A stretch of DNA of 64,000 bases from Coprococcus sp. OM04-5BH (GCF_003482105.1 NZ_QULM01000001.1:62001-126000); one strand, 5' to 3'. Counted from the stretch's first letter, positions 42,572-52,760 are shown. A program made the numbers and translations. The notes: generated from the letters alone by a model not told the origin.

Positions 42572-43312
42572 TTACAGGCTCATGCCACCGTCAACCTTGA
42601 TGACCTGGCCTGTAATATAGCTTGCCTTATCTGACGCAAGGAATGCTGCTGTTTCTGCAATATCGGAAACCTCACCAAGTCTCTTAACTGCAATATGATC
42701 AAGCATTGCTTCCTTCTGCTTGTCTGAAAGGGCGTCTGTCATATCTGTCTGGATAAATCCAGGAGCGATGGCATTGGCTGTTACTCCTCTGCTTCCAAGC
42801 TCCTTGGCTATGGACTTTGTAAGACCTACAACGCCGGCCTTTGACGCTGCATAGTTTACCTGTCCAGCATTTCCCTCAATTCCTACAACTGATGACATAT
42901 TGATGATCCTGCCATACTTCTGCTTCATCATCACTCTGTACACATGCTTAATGCAGTTGAAGGTTCCCTTAAGATTTGTATTGATAACATCATCAAAATC
43001 CTCTTCCTTCATGCCAAGTACCAGCTTATCTCTTGTTATACCTGCATTATTTACAAGGATATCAACTCTTCCGTACTGCTCTGTGGCGAACTTTATAAGT
43101 GCCTCTGCCTGAGCAAAATCTGATACATTTGCCTTGAAAGCAACTGCGTCACCGCCTGCTGCCTTGATCTCCTCAACCAGGCTGTTGGCTCTTTCCTCTG
43201 AACCATTATAATTAACTACGACCTTTGCGCCATATCCTGCGAATGTCTTTGCTATCTCTCTGCCTATACCTCTGGCAGCTCCGGTAACAACTGCAACCTT
43301 ATCCTTTAACAT
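42572..43312 (-). CDS. fabG: 3-oxoacyl-ACP reductase (FabG)
   Basis: This 246-residue short-chain dehydrogenase reduces 3-oxoacyl-ACP with NADPH. It has the cofactor motif [10 protein letters not shown] (residues 10-19), NNAG, and the catalytic Ser/Tyr/Lys in INMSSVVG and YAASKAG. AAAGGAGG lies just before the ATG. It follows fabD by 63 bases on the same strand. The foldback element begins 29 bases after its stop and may end the transcript. Confidence 0.95.
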   Translation of the reverse strand: MLKDKVAVVTGAARGIGREIAKTFAGYGAKVVVNYNGSEERANSLVEEIKAAGGDAVAFKANVSDFAQAEALIKFATEQYGRVDILVNNAGITRDKLVLGMKEEDFDDVINTNLKGTFNCIKHVYRVMMKQKYGRIINMSSVVGIEGNAGQVNYAASKAGVVGLTKSIAKELGSRGVTANAIAPGFIQTDMTDALSDKQKEAMLDHIAVKRLGEVSDIAETAAFLASDKASYITGQVIKVDGGMSL

Positions 43313-43375
43313 ACCTTACCTCCTTTTGATCCTTTTCGCCCCTGATATTCATCAGGCGGCATTTCGTAGGTACTA

Positions 43376-44302
43376 TTATCTTCCAAGCATCTCTGCAACC
43401 TTCTGAAGATCCTCCACTGTAGCAACATTGAAGCTTGTAACCTCTCTGTTTATCTTCTTCATGAAACCTGTAAGGGTCTTGCCCGGACCGACCTCGATAA
43501 ATGTATCAACGCCGTCAGCTATCATGTTCTCGATAGTCTGCTGCCATCTTACTGATGAATATACCTGCTTCTTAAGTAATTCCTTAACCTCTGATGGATC
43601 TGTTACGTATCTTGCCTCTACATTACATGCGTATGGCTTGAAACTGTCTGCAACATCAACATCCTTAAGGACCTCGAATAATTCCTCACCTGCAGGAACG
43701 AGCATTTTTGAATGGAACGGTCCGCTTACATTAAGCTTGATAACTCTCTTCGCTCCCGCTTCCTTAAGTGCCTCTATTGCTGCGTCTATGGCTGCGTTCT
43801 CACCTGAGATAACTATCTGTCCCGGGCAGTTGTAATTTGCAATCTGGACATTTCCCGGTGTCTCCTCACAGATCTGTGCTATCTTGTCAGCGTCCATTGC
43901 TATAACCGCTGCCATTGCCCCCTGTCCGAGAGGTACAGTATTCTGCATAAGGATACCTCTCTGTCTTACAGTCTTGATAGCGTCTGTAAGTCTCATTGCG
44001 CCACAGGCATAGAGTGCTGCATACTCTCCAAGTGAAAGACCTGCGAATACATCGGCCTCAAGTCCCATATTCTTTAAATGCTCATATATGGCAACCTCTG
44101 CTGCCACCATGGCAGGCTGTGTGAACTCTGTCTTATTGATATCGTCGTTCTCCTCGAAGCAGAGCTTTAAGAGATCCACATCAAGGACACCTGCTGCCTC
44201 GTCAAATACCGCCTTACTGTCTTCAAAACTGTCATAAAAATCCTTTGCCATGCCCACATACTGAGCTCCCTGTCCGGGGAAAATAACTGCTGTCTTACCC
44301 AT
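43376..44302 (-). CDS. fabD: Malonyl-CoA:ACP transacylase (FabD)
   Basis: This 308-residue enzyme loads malonyl groups onto ACP. Seen are the N-terminal FPGQGAQYVGM, the nucleophile Ser in GLSLGEYAAL near 91, the Arg in VRQRGILMQ, and the His in SGPFHSKML. The ATG at 44302 is chosen for homology and its upstream GGTG; an ATG at 44341 lies directly against a GGAGG and adds non-homologous residues. A promoter and a terminator-like hairpin precede it, so it may be controlled by attenuation. Confidence 0.93.
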   Translation of the reverse strand: MGKTAVIFPGQGAQYVGMAKDFYDSFEDSKAVFDEAAGVLDVDLLKLCFEENDDINKTEFTQPAMVAAEVAIYEHLKNMGLEADVFAGLSLGEYAALYACGAMRLTDAIKTVRQRGILMQNTVPLGQGAMAAVIAMDADKIAQICEETPGNVQIANYNCPGQIVISGENAAIDAAIEALKEAGAKRVIKLNVSGPFHSKMLVPAGEELFEVLKDVDVADSFKPYACNVEARYVTDPSEVKELLKKQVYSSVRWQQTIENMIADGVDTFIEVGPGKTLTGFMKKINREVTSFNVATVEDLQKVAEMLGR

Positions 44303-44440
44303 TTTTCTTACACCATCCTTTAAAATAAAAAAAGCAGCCATCCTCCATCACATTGTGCACCACCATCGCGGCACACCTTATGACTTCCACGTCTGCTGCC
44401 AATCTTTTATATATTTTGTACCGTTACGTAATAATGTCAA
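44303..44440 (-). promoter_or_regulatory. fabD promoter and terminator-containing leader (attenuator candidate)
   Basis: On the minus strand TTGACA (44435-44440) is followed after 17-18 bases by an AAAATA/AAATAT -10 region. The leader then forms GCAGC/GCTGC (44334-44338 and 44395-44399) enclosing GTGTGCC/GGTGCAC, and the outer stem is followed directly by seven T (44327-44333), just 24 bases before the fabD ATG. TTACGTAA, a perfect palindrome, lies in the spacer. A terminator between a promoter and its gene implies conditional read-through. No known riboswitch class is recognised. Confidence 0.5.
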
Positions 44441-44541
44441 TATGGACACCACAACCGGAGCCATATGCTCCGGTCATGGGTTATGATCCATATGTGAATA
44501 ACACAAACCTGTGTATATATACCATATCCTCAAGCTAATGA

Positions 44542-44775
44542 TTATTCCTCTACACCCTTGCTCTTTAAGTAGTTAAGAACATCCTCAAATGTAGCAACAT
44601 TATCAAGCTCTTCTGCAGGAATCTCAACATCAAATTCCTCTTCCATCTTCATAACGATCTCATATAAATCTAATGAATCCACTCCTAAATCATCCTTGAA
44701 GTTTGTATCAAGGTTCATCTCATCCTGTGATACTCCTAACTGCTCTTCGAAAATAGCCTTTACCTTATCGAACAT
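44542..44775 (-). CDS. acpP: Acyl carrier protein
   Basis: This 77-residue acidic protein carries acyl chains on a phosphopantetheine attached to the Ser in GVDSLDLYEIV (near residue 37). It has the usual ends, MFDKVKAIFEEQLGV and VLNYLKSKGV. AGGAGG lies 8 bases before the ATG. A hairpin ACCGGAGC/GCTCCGGT at 44454-44474 follows it but has no T-run, so read-through into fabD is possible. Confidence 0.96.
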   Translation of the reverse strand: MFDKVKAIFEEQLGVSQDEMNLDTNFKDDLGVDSLDLYEIVMKMEEEFDVEIPAEELDNVATFEDVLNYLKSKGVEE

Positions 44776-44889
44776 AATTAAATTCCTCCTGAAATTAAAG
44801 TAAGTATATTACTCATTGGGGGTGTCGCATGCCCATGAGCCTAAATATCCTATCCAAATTTACTATAATGGATATCCTTCACGAGAATT

Positions 44890-44918
44890 AATATAACTCA
44901 TACCATTACATAAGTCAA
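44890..44918 (-). promoter_or_regulatory. acpP promoter
   Basis: On the minus strand TTGACT (44913-44918), a 17-base spacer and TATATT (44890-44895) lie upstream of acpP, giving a leader of about 110 bases. Confidence 0.7.
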
Positions 44919-44975
44919 CAACATATATTTCATCTTTTTATATATTGCTTTACCCAGTATTTATAGCAGAGAAAT

Positions 44976-47402
44976 TTACTTATCCATCTCTACTGCACCT
45001 GTCTCAAAGATGAATTTTACCTTTCCTGAAGTTCCATCAAGTATTCCTGAGTAGTTTGTGTAGCTTGTTCCCTGATCAAAGAGTGCCTCGATAAAGTCAA
45101 GCTCCTTTGAGTAATCTCCGCTGAACATCTCAGCGATCTTCTTGATACCTTCCTCATTGAACTTAGCCATACCTTCATTTAAGGTAGTTGCACCGTCTAC
45201 CACCTGATCAGCACCATCTGTAAGATCGCCTGTTCCGGAATAAAGTGTTCCGACACCATTATCAAGAGTAACAACACCGTTATAGATAGCTGCCGCACCG
45301 CTGTTAAGTGTTCCTGCTGCTGTAAGAAGATCCTTACCGCCTGCTGCAAGCTTATTACTTCCGCTGTAGAGAACATCTAATTTATTTGAAAGTGTACTTG
45401 CGCCGGCTGATACCTTTGAAGCACCATCCTTAAGGCTTGAAGTACCTGTTATTACATCATCTATACCACTCTGAAGGCTCTTAGTACCATTGTCAAGCTG
45501 TACCAGACCGTTCTTAAGGCTTGTAGTTCCATTCTTAAGAGTTGTAGTTCCTGATACAAGTGCATCAACACCATCTGATGCCTGCTTAACTCCATCGTCT
45601 AACTTTGTAAGACCGGCAGTCAGATTATTTGCTCCAGTTGCAAGATCATCTGCTCCCTTCTTAAGGGCCTCAACATCCTCTGCAGCTCCGGCCAACTCGT
45701 TATCGATCTCACTGGCTGCTGACTCAAGGGCTGTGCCACTGTAGTAAGCATTGCTCAGTGCTTTGTATGTGCCAAGCTCGTCTGCATCTATAACTCCATC
45801 TGCCTCAAGGCTTGACATCATAGCCTGAACTTCAGCTGCACTGGACGCACCTGCCTGACCATATATTCCTGCTGCCTTGGTTCTGAGCTTACCTGAAAGT
45901 CCGGTTACTGAACCTAAGAGTTCATTAATTCCCGCCTTAAGTGATTCTGCTCCGGCTGCAACCTTCTTTGAACCTGCTATAGCTCCTTTGTTAGCATCTT
46001 CGAAGCCAGAGATTACTGTATTAAGACCTGTCTTTAAGCTATTCTCACCTGTTATGAGCTGTGATGCACCGGCTGTAAGGGCATCTGTTCCTGCAAGGGC
46101 TCCGTCCTTGCCTTCATAGCCTGCTACAAGCTGTGATACACCTGCCTTTAAAATACCCTCGCCATCGTATAACTTATCAACTCCGGCATTAAGATCCTTA
46201 GCTCCGCTTGCCAGTGTTGCTGCACCATCATTTAATGCACCTGCACCACTCTGTACCTGACCGATGGCGTCTGTAAGCTGTGTGATGCCTGCTGACATCT
46301 GTGATGTACCATTTGCAAGCTGTGATGTATATGTCTTAAGGGAAGATGTACCATCCTTAACTGACTTGGCACCATCTCTTAATGAGTATGTTCCTTCCTT
46401 AAGTGTCTGGAGTCCGTCAAGGAGATCGCCTGTTCCGTCTGTAAGCTGATCTGCTGATGATGTAAGTGTATCTATCTTGTCTGTGACATCTGAAAGGTCA
46501 ATGCTGTCTGAGTCAAGATTTACTGCCTCTGAAAGTACATCCGATGCTGCAACTGTCATTGTCATGTCAAGCTCGAACTCTGTAACATCTGCTGTTATCT
46601 CTACATACTCAGGGACGTCGATATCATCCAATACATCCTTAATCTTTGTATCGTCAATTCCTGAGTCAAGGCAATCCTTAAGTCCAGGGACTGCATATCC
46701 TACAACAATATTTCTTGATCCCTCTGAGATAACTTTACCGTTCTCAACCTGTACATTTGAGAACTTGTCGGCGTCAAGAATAGCACCTGAAAGCATTACG
46801 AATGGTGTTACTACTTCCTTGGAAGTTCCGTTTACATCCATAGCCTTCTTTGTGTTGTTTGTATAGTCAAATCTGATGGTTACCTTACCGCTCTTACCTG
46901 CTAACTCTGCCGGTGAGATATCCTTGCCGTCAAGCTTGTAGCTTACCTTTACATCAACAGGAAGCTTATCATTTGAAGTTCCCTGATAGTAAACGTCCTT
47001 GCCGTTTGCCTGCCAGGTGATGGTTCCGTCTTCATTTTCAACGTAGGTGTCATTTGTCTTTACGTTCTGGATATCGGTAAGATTTGTCTTATCGTTGATA
47101 GTTGCTGTTCCTTCATTGTTCTTGAGCCAGTTGCTTACGACTACGTTATCTACATTTCCTTCGGCGTCTGCCATTACATATACTGTCTCTTCCTTATCGG
47201 CGTCTGAGTTGTCACCTTCTGCCACCTGCTTCTCTATCTCTTCCTGAAGTGCTGCAGCATTTTCTGTGTTTTCCTCTACACTTACCTTGGATTCTGTACT
47301 TGCTTCTGTTGTACTGTCCTTCTTATCTCCACATCCTGCAGCCATTGTTGTCATCATTGCAGCAGACATCATAATACATAAATACTTTTTCCACTTAACC
47401 AT
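44976..47402 (-). CDS. YhgE/Pip-like coiled-coil lipoprotein, partner of the MMPL transporter
   Basis: This 808-residue exported lipoprotein has a signal peptide ending in the lipobox AAGC (Cys 24), an acidic linker, a globular part (about 80-290), and then about 400 residues of short repeats built on Leu-x2-Gly-x3-Leu (LTDGTGDLLDGLQTLKEG, LNDGAATLASGAKDL), like the extracellular region of YhgE/Pip proteins. It has no C-terminal membrane helices. The repeats predict a long helical rod. It lies 85 bases after the MMPL gene, so the two probably work together across the cell wall. Confidence 0.75.
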   Translation of the reverse strand: MVKWKKYLCIMMSAAMMTTMAAGCGDKKDSTTEASTESKVSVEENTENAAALQEEIEKQVAEGDNSDADKEETVYVMADAEGNVDNVVVSNWLKNNEGTATINDKTNLTDIQNVKTNDTYVENEDGTITWQANGKDVYYQGTSNDKLPVDVKVSYKLDGKDISPAELAGKSGKVTIRFDYTNNTKKAMDVNGTSKEVVTPFVMLSGAILDADKFSNVQVENGKVISEGSRNIVVGYAVPGLKDCLDSGIDDTKIKDVLDDIDVPEYVEITADVTEFELDMTMTVAASDVLSEAVNLDSDSIDLSDVTDKIDTLTSSADQLTDGTGDLLDGLQTLKEGTYSLRDGAKSVKDGTSSLKTYTSQLANGTSQMSAGITQLTDAIGQVQSGAGALNDGAATLASGAKDLNAGVDKLYDGEGILKAGVSQLVAGYEGKDGALAGTDALTAGASQLITGENSLKTGLNTVISGFEDANKGAIAGSKKVAAGAESLKAGINELLGSVTGLSGKLRTKAAGIYGQAGASSAAEVQAMMSSLEADGVIDADELGTYKALSNAYYSGTALESAASEIDNELAGAAEDVEALKKGADDLATGANNLTAGLTKLDDGVKQASDGVDALVSGTTTLKNGTTSLKNGLVQLDNGTKSLQSGIDDVITGTSSLKDGASKVSAGASTLSNKLDVLYSGSNKLAAGGKDLLTAAGTLNSGAAAIYNGVVTLDNGVGTLYSGTGDLTDGADQVVDGATTLNEGMAKFNEEGIKKIAEMFSGDYSKELDFIEALFDQGTSYTNYSGILDGTSGKVKFIFETGAVEMDK

Positions 47403-47487
47403 ATCGATTACATCCTTTCTACACTTTATACAACTTCTGTGTCATCTGTCTTTTAATAAAGCTTCGTCAACTGTTTCTAAATATTTA

Positions 47488-49560
47488 TCAATAATTTGCC
47501 AGTTCTTTTCTGTGCTTGAACATTAAGATCTTGTCAAACAGCATGAACATTGCCGGCAGAACAAATATAACTGCACACATACTTATAAGTGCACCTCTTG
47601 ACATGAGTACGCAGAGGGAACTTATCATATCTATATCTGAATACATACCTACACCGAATGTAGCTGCGAAGAAGCTCAACGCACTTACTATGATAGACTG
47701 TGCCGAACCCTGACAGGCCTCTGAAACAGCCTCGAACTTTGTAAGTCCTGCGAGACGTCCACGCTTATATTTATTTGTCATAAGGATCGCATAGTCAACT
47801 GTTGCACCAAGCTGGATAGTACCTATTACGATGGAGGCTATGAAAGGAAGCTCCGTTCCTGTGTAACATGGGATACCCATGTTGATGAAGATAGCGAACT
47901 CGATTACTGCAACCAGTACAACCGGCAGGGAGATTGAACCAAATACACATAATATAATGATAAATATTGCACCGATTGAAACTGAGCTTACTCTTGCGAA
48001 GTCCTTATCTGTTATCTCTATAAGATCCTTTGTACATGGGGCTTCACCAACCAGCATGTTGTCTGTATCGTATTTGTTAAGTATGTTCTTGATCTCTGTA
48101 CACTGGTTATTTACCTCATCTGTAGCAACCTTGTACTCTGAGCCTACCAGTACAAGCTGCCAGTCATCGCTCTTTAATGAGCTTACCAGTGAATCAGGAA
48201 TGAACTTTGCAGGTATTCCTGCTCCCAGTACCGAATCAATACCCAGGCACCACTTTACACCATCTACCTTCTCTATATCCTGAAGCATAAGTCTTACATC
48301 CTTATCCTCCATGTCATTACTTATAAGAAGCATGTGGGTTGAGTTCATTTCAAAATCTTCCTGAAGAACATTATTGGCCTTGACTGAATCAAGGGTATCC
48401 GGAAGTGATGAATCAAGATTGTAATAAACCTTTGTGTGATTGTATCCGTATATTGCAGGGACAAGTATTATTACAAAGAGTATTATGAATACCCAGTAAT
48501 GCTTTGCCACGAAAGCTCCCAGTCCATTAAACTTAGGAAGGAGAACCTTGTGGGTTGTCTTCTTTAATGCCTTGTCGAATACAAGTATCATGGCAGGAAG
48601 TATTGTTACACAGGCAATAACACCGAATACAACACCCTTTGCCATTACGATACCAAGGTCAAGACCTAACTTAAAGCTCATGAAGCAAAGTGCCACGAAA
48701 CCGGCAACAGTTGTTATTGAGCTTCCCACAACTGAGCTTATGGTCTCTGCTATGGCATGACTCATTGCCTCGTTATTATCTGAATAGGTATTCTGTTTAT
48801 CCTTGTAGCTGTGCCACAGGAATATTGAGTAGTCCATGGTAACGCCAAGCTGCAGAACCGCTGACAGCGCCTTTGTTATGTAGGATATCTCTCCTAAGAA
48901 AATATTGCTTCCCAGGTTATACACGATAGCCATTCCTATACTTAACAGGAAGAATACCGGAACCATGAAGGAATCCATTGTAAGTCCAAGAACTATACAG
49001 GAAAGGATTACTGCTATACATACATATATAGGAGTCTCTTTTTCTGAAAGTGCCTTTGTATCTGTAACTATTGCTGACATACCACTTAAGAAGCACTGTT
49101 TATTACATATACTTCTTATTTCGTTAATGGCATCCATTGTTGAGTCTGCCGATGTGGTCTGGTCGAATATGATAGCCATCATAGTGGCATCCTTGTCGTC
49201 ATTGTTGAATGCATTGTATAACTTCTCGGGAAGTATCTCCTTAGGTACTGACAGATCGGCGATACTGTCATACCAGATAACCTTCTCCACATGGTCAACA
49301 GCTTCGATCTTCTCTTTAAGTGCTGCCACATCCTTATCAGGCATTCCTTCAACAACAAACATTGAAAATGCGCCCGTTCCGAATTCATCAACTAAGATAT
49401 CCTGGCCTTCCATTGTTTCAATATCTTTAGGAAGATATGAGAGAATGTCGTAGTTTACTCTGGTCTTGATATAACCATACGCACTAGGAATAAGCAGGAT
49501 TACCGCAATGATCAGTATAAGCGTTTTGTGCTTAGAAATCACTTCACCAAACTTAAGCAT
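47488..49560 (-). CDS. MMPL/RND-family transporter
   Basis: This 690-residue membrane protein has two homologous halves, each with one helix, an outer loop of about 150 residues, then a five-helix block (GVTMDYSIFLWHSYKD in the first half, GATVDYAILMTNKYKRG in the second; the Asp-Tyr pair is the proton-relay site of MMPL proteins). Such transporters move lipids, peptides or drugs outward. The ATG at 49560 lies 9 bases after AAGGAG; an ATG three codons earlier abuts it. Divergent from tetR, downstream lipoprotein is its likely partner. Confidence 0.87.
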   Translation of the reverse strand: MLKFGEVISKHKTLILIIAVILLIPSAYGYIKTRVNYDILSYLPKDIETMEGQDILVDEFGTGAFSMFVVEGMPDKDVAALKEKIEAVDHVEKVIWYDSIADLSVPKEILPEKLYNAFNNDDKDATMMAIIFDQTTSADSTMDAINEIRSICNKQCFLSGMSAIVTDTKALSEKETPIYVCIAVILSCIVLGLTMDSFMVPVFFLLSIGMAIVYNLGSNIFLGEISYITKALSAVLQLGVTMDYSIFLWHSYKDKQNTYSDNNEAMSHAIAETISSVVGSSITTVAGFVALCFMSFKLGLDLGIVMAKGVVFGVIACVTILPAMILVFDKALKKTTHKVLLPKFNGLGAFVAKHYWVFIILFVIILVPAIYGYNHTKVYYNLDSSLPDTLDSVKANNVLQEDFEMNSTHMLLISNDMEDKDVRLMLQDIEKVDGVKWCLGIDSVLGAGIPAKFIPDSLVSSLKSDDWQLVLVGSEYKVATDEVNNQCTEIKNILNKYDTDNMLVGEAPCTKDLIEITDKDFARVSSVSIGAIFIIILCVFGSISLPVVLVAVIEFAIFINMGIPCYTGTELPFIASIVIGTIQLGATVDYAILMTNKYKRGRLAGLTKFEAVSEACQGSAQSIIVSALSFFAATFGVGMYSDIDMISSLCVLMSRGALISMCAVIFVLPAMFMLFDKILMFKHRKELANY

Positions 49561-49851
49561 TTTGTTCATCTCCTTTTAAAATATATACTCCATTTCTATT
49601 TCAGTTATGGATTATACTACACGGTGTCTATTTTATCTCTATACATTTTTTTATTAATGTTGAAAAGTGATTACATTCATGTTAATATGTATTTTATAAA
49701 TTACATTTTTAAATAATTGTAATGCTGAATGTTTATATATAGATAGTAGTTTATTAAGAAACACATAGCTAAATAAGAGGAAGCACCCATGCATCGCAGA
49801 TGCATATTAAAACGGTGCTGACGAAGGTATTGTTTGTCGGAGGGAATTTTT
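49561..49851. promoter_or_regulatory. Divergent control region between the MMPL and TetR genes
   Basis: A minus-strand TATAAT at 49611-49616 probably starts the MMPL transcript; next to it is the palindrome ACACGGTGT (49620-49628). On the tetR side a perfect hairpin ATGCATC-GCA-GATGCAT lies at 49789-49805. Either could be an operator for the TetR protein; the two sequences are not alike, so I cannot say which. Confidence 0.4.
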
Positions 49852-50445
49852 ATGAAGAGAGAAGAAAAAAGAGAAAATCTCGATCTTATACTTATAGAAA
49901 GCTTTAAAGAATTAATGACGGAATATCCTTTTGAAAAGATAACCGTCACCCTTATATCAGAAAAGGCCGGAATACTCCGACCTGTGTTCTACTCTTATTT
50001 CAGAGATAAATATGAACTTGTGGATTACATGTTTTACAATGATATAACCAAGGAATTAAAGGTACTGCTGTCCCACGGAATGGTAATCGAGGCCATCAAG
50101 CTTTTATTTACCCATGTTGCAAATGAGCGCAGCATGTATCGTAAGCTCTTTGACACCGAGGGTCAGAACAACTTCCAGACCATAGTCATGGACCAGCTAA
50201 GTGCCCTTTTTGATGTATATGTGAACGCCTTCGACTCCCACAGCCTGCCGGATAATCCTCTGATCACTCCATCAAGCATATGCAGATACTATGCCATGGG
50301 ACTTACCATCTCCATCAAGAACTTCCTTGCAAGTCCGGCAAATGCTACCATAGACCAGTGTGTAAATGCATACTACTATATAGTTACACATTCCATATTT
50401 GATTTCCTGTCCAAGGAAACCACTGATGAATTTCCAAAAGTATGA
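49852..50445 (+). CDS. TetR family regulator, divergent from the MMPL operon
   Basis: This 197-residue protein has an N-terminal helix-turn-helix (about 8-55: LDLILIESFKELMTEYPFEKITV, LISEKAGILRPVFYSYFRDKYEL) and a helical ligand domain. The ATG at 49852 is chosen because GGAGGG lies 7 bases upstream. Its divergent position suggests it represses the transporter and lipoprotein genes and perhaps itself. Ligand unknown. Confidence 0.85.
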   Translation: MKREEKRENLDLILIESFKELMTEYPFEKITVTLISEKAGILRPVFYSYFRDKYELVDYMFYNDITKELKVLLSHGMVIEAIKLLFTHVANERSMYRKLFDTEGQNNFQTIVMDQLSALFDVYVNAFDSHSLPDNPLITPSSICRYYAMGLTISIKNFLASPANATIDQCVNAYYYIVTHSIFDFLSKETTDEFPKV

Positions 50446-50446
50446 C

Positions 50447-50656
50447 TTATCTGCCCATAACGTATCCGATTATAAACAGTACAAGGGCTGCCACAAGACA
50501 TATCATGGCGCACTTGAATTTTTTCATAAGCTCAGGTCGTATGTCTGCCAGAGTTTTGTCTCCGTGACGTTTCACCAGCTTCTTAAAGGATATCCAGAAG
50601 GTTATCCCTGCTACGGCGAATACGAAACCCGCCAACACTAAAATATTCTTTAACAT
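50447..50656 (-). CDS. Small two-helix membrane protein
   Basis: This 69-residue protein has two hydrophobic helices (ILVLAGFVFAVAGITFWI and MICLVAALVLFIIGYVM) joined by a basic loop. It lies 10 bases after the GH13 gene and its 3' end nearly meets the tetR gene. The ribosome binding site is weak (GTAGAG). I do not recognise the family; translation from the GH13 message by coupling is likely. Confidence 0.55.
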   Translation of the reverse strand: MLKNILVLAGFVFAVAGITFWISFKKLVKRHGDKTLADIRPELMKKFKCAMICLVAALVLFIIGYVMGR

Positions 50657-50666
50657 TATCTATACT

Positions 50667-52760
50667 CTACTTTCTTACAAGCACCATGGCGGACATCTTC
50701 GGAGCCTTAATGGTAAGAAGGTTATGCTCCACCATGTAGTCAACGGTCTCAAGGGTGTAGCCCTGCTCATTTGTCAGCATTACTCTTGTCATTATGGAAT
50801 GATTGAATACTCCCACTCTTCTTACGTGAAGCCTCAGATCCACATCTTCATAGTTGGTATTAAGTATGACGATAACCTGCTTATTATCTGTAAATCTTCC
50901 ATAACATATTATCTTATGTGCTCCGTGAAGAAACAGTACCGAGCCCTTCATCAGTGCTTCATAGGTCTTATGTATCTTTATCATATCCTTGTGGAAGCGT
51001 ATGAGATCCACATCTTCTCTGCCCCACGGATAGGTTCTTCTGTTATCAGGATCAGTCCAGCCACATAAGCCTGCCTCATCTCCGTAATACACTGTAGGTG
51101 CTCCCGGCCACGTCATCTGGAATACTACTGCCTGTCTGAATATGCCCTTATCTATATCATAATTTGCTGCGTCAGGGCCAAGGGTATGTGTTCTTCCTAC
51201 CTTTCTGTTGGTTCTGGTAAGGAATCTTGAATGATCATGGTTTGAAAGTTCATTCATGGCAACTCCCAGGGATGGTCTCTGAAATCTTGACATATGATAG
51301 TTCATGGCACCGATAAAGGCATCAGGATTACCTAATAGATCTCCACGGAACTCGTCACTGTGCTTCTCTACACCGCACAAAAACCAGGTTATAGGCTCCA
51401 TGAATGCGTCATAGTTCATTACCGTATCCCACTGGTCACCTCGGAGCCACTGCTTAGGATCACCGTAATGCTCTGCCAGGATAATAGCCTCAGGATTTGC
51501 CTCTTTTACAGCCTTCCTGAACTCCCTCCAGAATCTGTGGTTATACTCTGCGGAATGTCCCAGATCTGCTGCCACGTCGAGTCTCCAGCCGTCCACATTA
51601 TATGGAGGGGATACCCACTTCTTCGCAATGTTCATTATATATTCTGTAAGCTTATCTGACTCCTCATAATTGAGCTTCGGCAGGGTATCATGTCCCCACC
51701 ATCCGTCGTAGCTTCCGTTATAAGGCCACTCATATTCATTATGGAATTTGAAGAACGAACGATATGGGCTGTCTGCTGAGATATACGCACCATTTTCGTA
51801 GCCCTCTTCTCCCTCGTATATACGCTCCCTATCCAGCCATTTATTGAAGGAACCGCAATGGTTAAATACTCCATCGAGAATAACCTTCATTCCTCTCTTA
51901 TGGATTTCCTCCACAAGCTCTATGAAGAATTGATTTGACGCCTCAAGGTTAGCTTTATTTGTCACTCTGTTTATATATCTTGCAGATTGCTTGTTCTCTC
52001 GACATCCGTCAGGAAGCACGCTTCCCTCATCAACGACGATCTTACCGAAATGTGGATCTATATAATCATAATCCTGTATATCATACTTATGATTAGATGG
52101 TGATACAAATACCGGGTTAAGATAGATTACGTCTATGCCCAGGTCCTGAAGATAATCCAGTTTGTTCATTACTCCCTGGAGGTCTCCGCCGTAGAAACAG
52201 CCTACATCCATATTCTCAGGGTATTTGAACCAGTCCTTTACTTGTTTTGTTCCCGAATTGATATAGAAATATTCATTATCAAGTACATCATTGTCCGGAT
52301 CTCCGTTACAGAACCTGTCTACGAATATCTGGTAGAACACGGCTCCCTCTGCCCACTTAGGCACTGAGAAGCCCGGATATATCTCAAAGTTAAAGTCGTT
52401 GTTATTTTCCTTTTCCACACCATACTTGTTATAGAAGCAGGTGACTCTGCCTGAGTGGATCTCAAAATAATAATTTATCATGTTCTCTCCGGCAGTGATG
52501 GTAGCAGCATAGAAGTCGAAAAGCTTGTTTCCGTCTTCAACGTCCATAGGTATCTTCTCACCGTTGCACACAAGGTACACCCGGTCAACATTATCTGCTG
52601 AAGCTCGAAATCTTATCTTCACCTGTTCTCCCGCCTTGGGTGTCTGAGGGCTTACATAGTATTCTGTTCCGTCAGAGAACAATCCACCCACATTGAGCAC
52701 CGGCTTCGTCCCCGTCACATAAGAAAATAATCTTTCTGCTGCTGTTTTACTATACGACAT
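50667..52760 (-). CDS. GH13 alpha-amylase family enzyme (neopullulanase/cyclomaltodextrinase-like)
   Basis: This protein of about 697 residues lacks a signal peptide, so it acts inside the cell on imported maltodextrins. An N-terminal CBM34-like beta domain (about 20-125) precedes the barrel: DVIYLNPVFVSPSNHKYDIQDY, GWRLDVAADLGH with the nucleophile Asp, IILAEHYGDP with the acid Glu, and NELSNHDHSRF with the third carboxylate. The C-terminal part is a short beta domain. Start is uncertain between ATG 52760 and ATG 52769, both after AGGAGAGG. Confidence 0.87.
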   Translation of the reverse strand: MSYSKTAAERLFSYVTGTKPVLNVGGLFSDGTEYYVSPQTPKAGEQVKIRFRASADNVDRVYLVCNGEKIPMDVEDGNKLFDFYAATITAGENMINYYFEIHSGRVTCFYNKYGVEKENNNDFNFEIYPGFSVPKWAEGAVFYQIFVDRFCNGDPDNDVLDNEYFYINSGTKQVKDWFKYPENMDVGCFYGGDLQGVMNKLDYLQDLGIDVIYLNPVFVSPSNHKYDIQDYDYIDPHFGKIVVDEGSVLPDGCRENKQSARYINRVTNKANLEASNQFFIELVEEIHKRGMKVILDGVFNHCGSFNKWLDRERIYEGEEGYENGAYISADSPYRSFFKFHNEYEWPYNGSYDGWWGHDTLPKLNYEESDKLTEYIMNIAKKWVSPPYNVDGWRLDVAADLGHSAEYNHRFWREFRKAVKEANPEAIILAEHYGDPKQWLRGDQWDTVMNYDAFMEPITWFLCGVEKHSDEFRGDLLGNPDAFIGAMNYHMSRFQRPSLGVAMNELSNHDHSRFLTRTNRKVGRTHTLGPDAANYDIDKGIFRQAVVFQMTWPGAPTVYYGDEAGLCGWTDPDNRRTYPWGREDVDLIRFHKDMIKIHKTYEALMKGSVLFLHGAHKIICYGRFTDNKQVIVILNTNYEDVDLRLHVRRVGVFNHSIMTRVMLTNEQGYTLETVDYMVEHNLLTIKAPKMSAMVLVRK

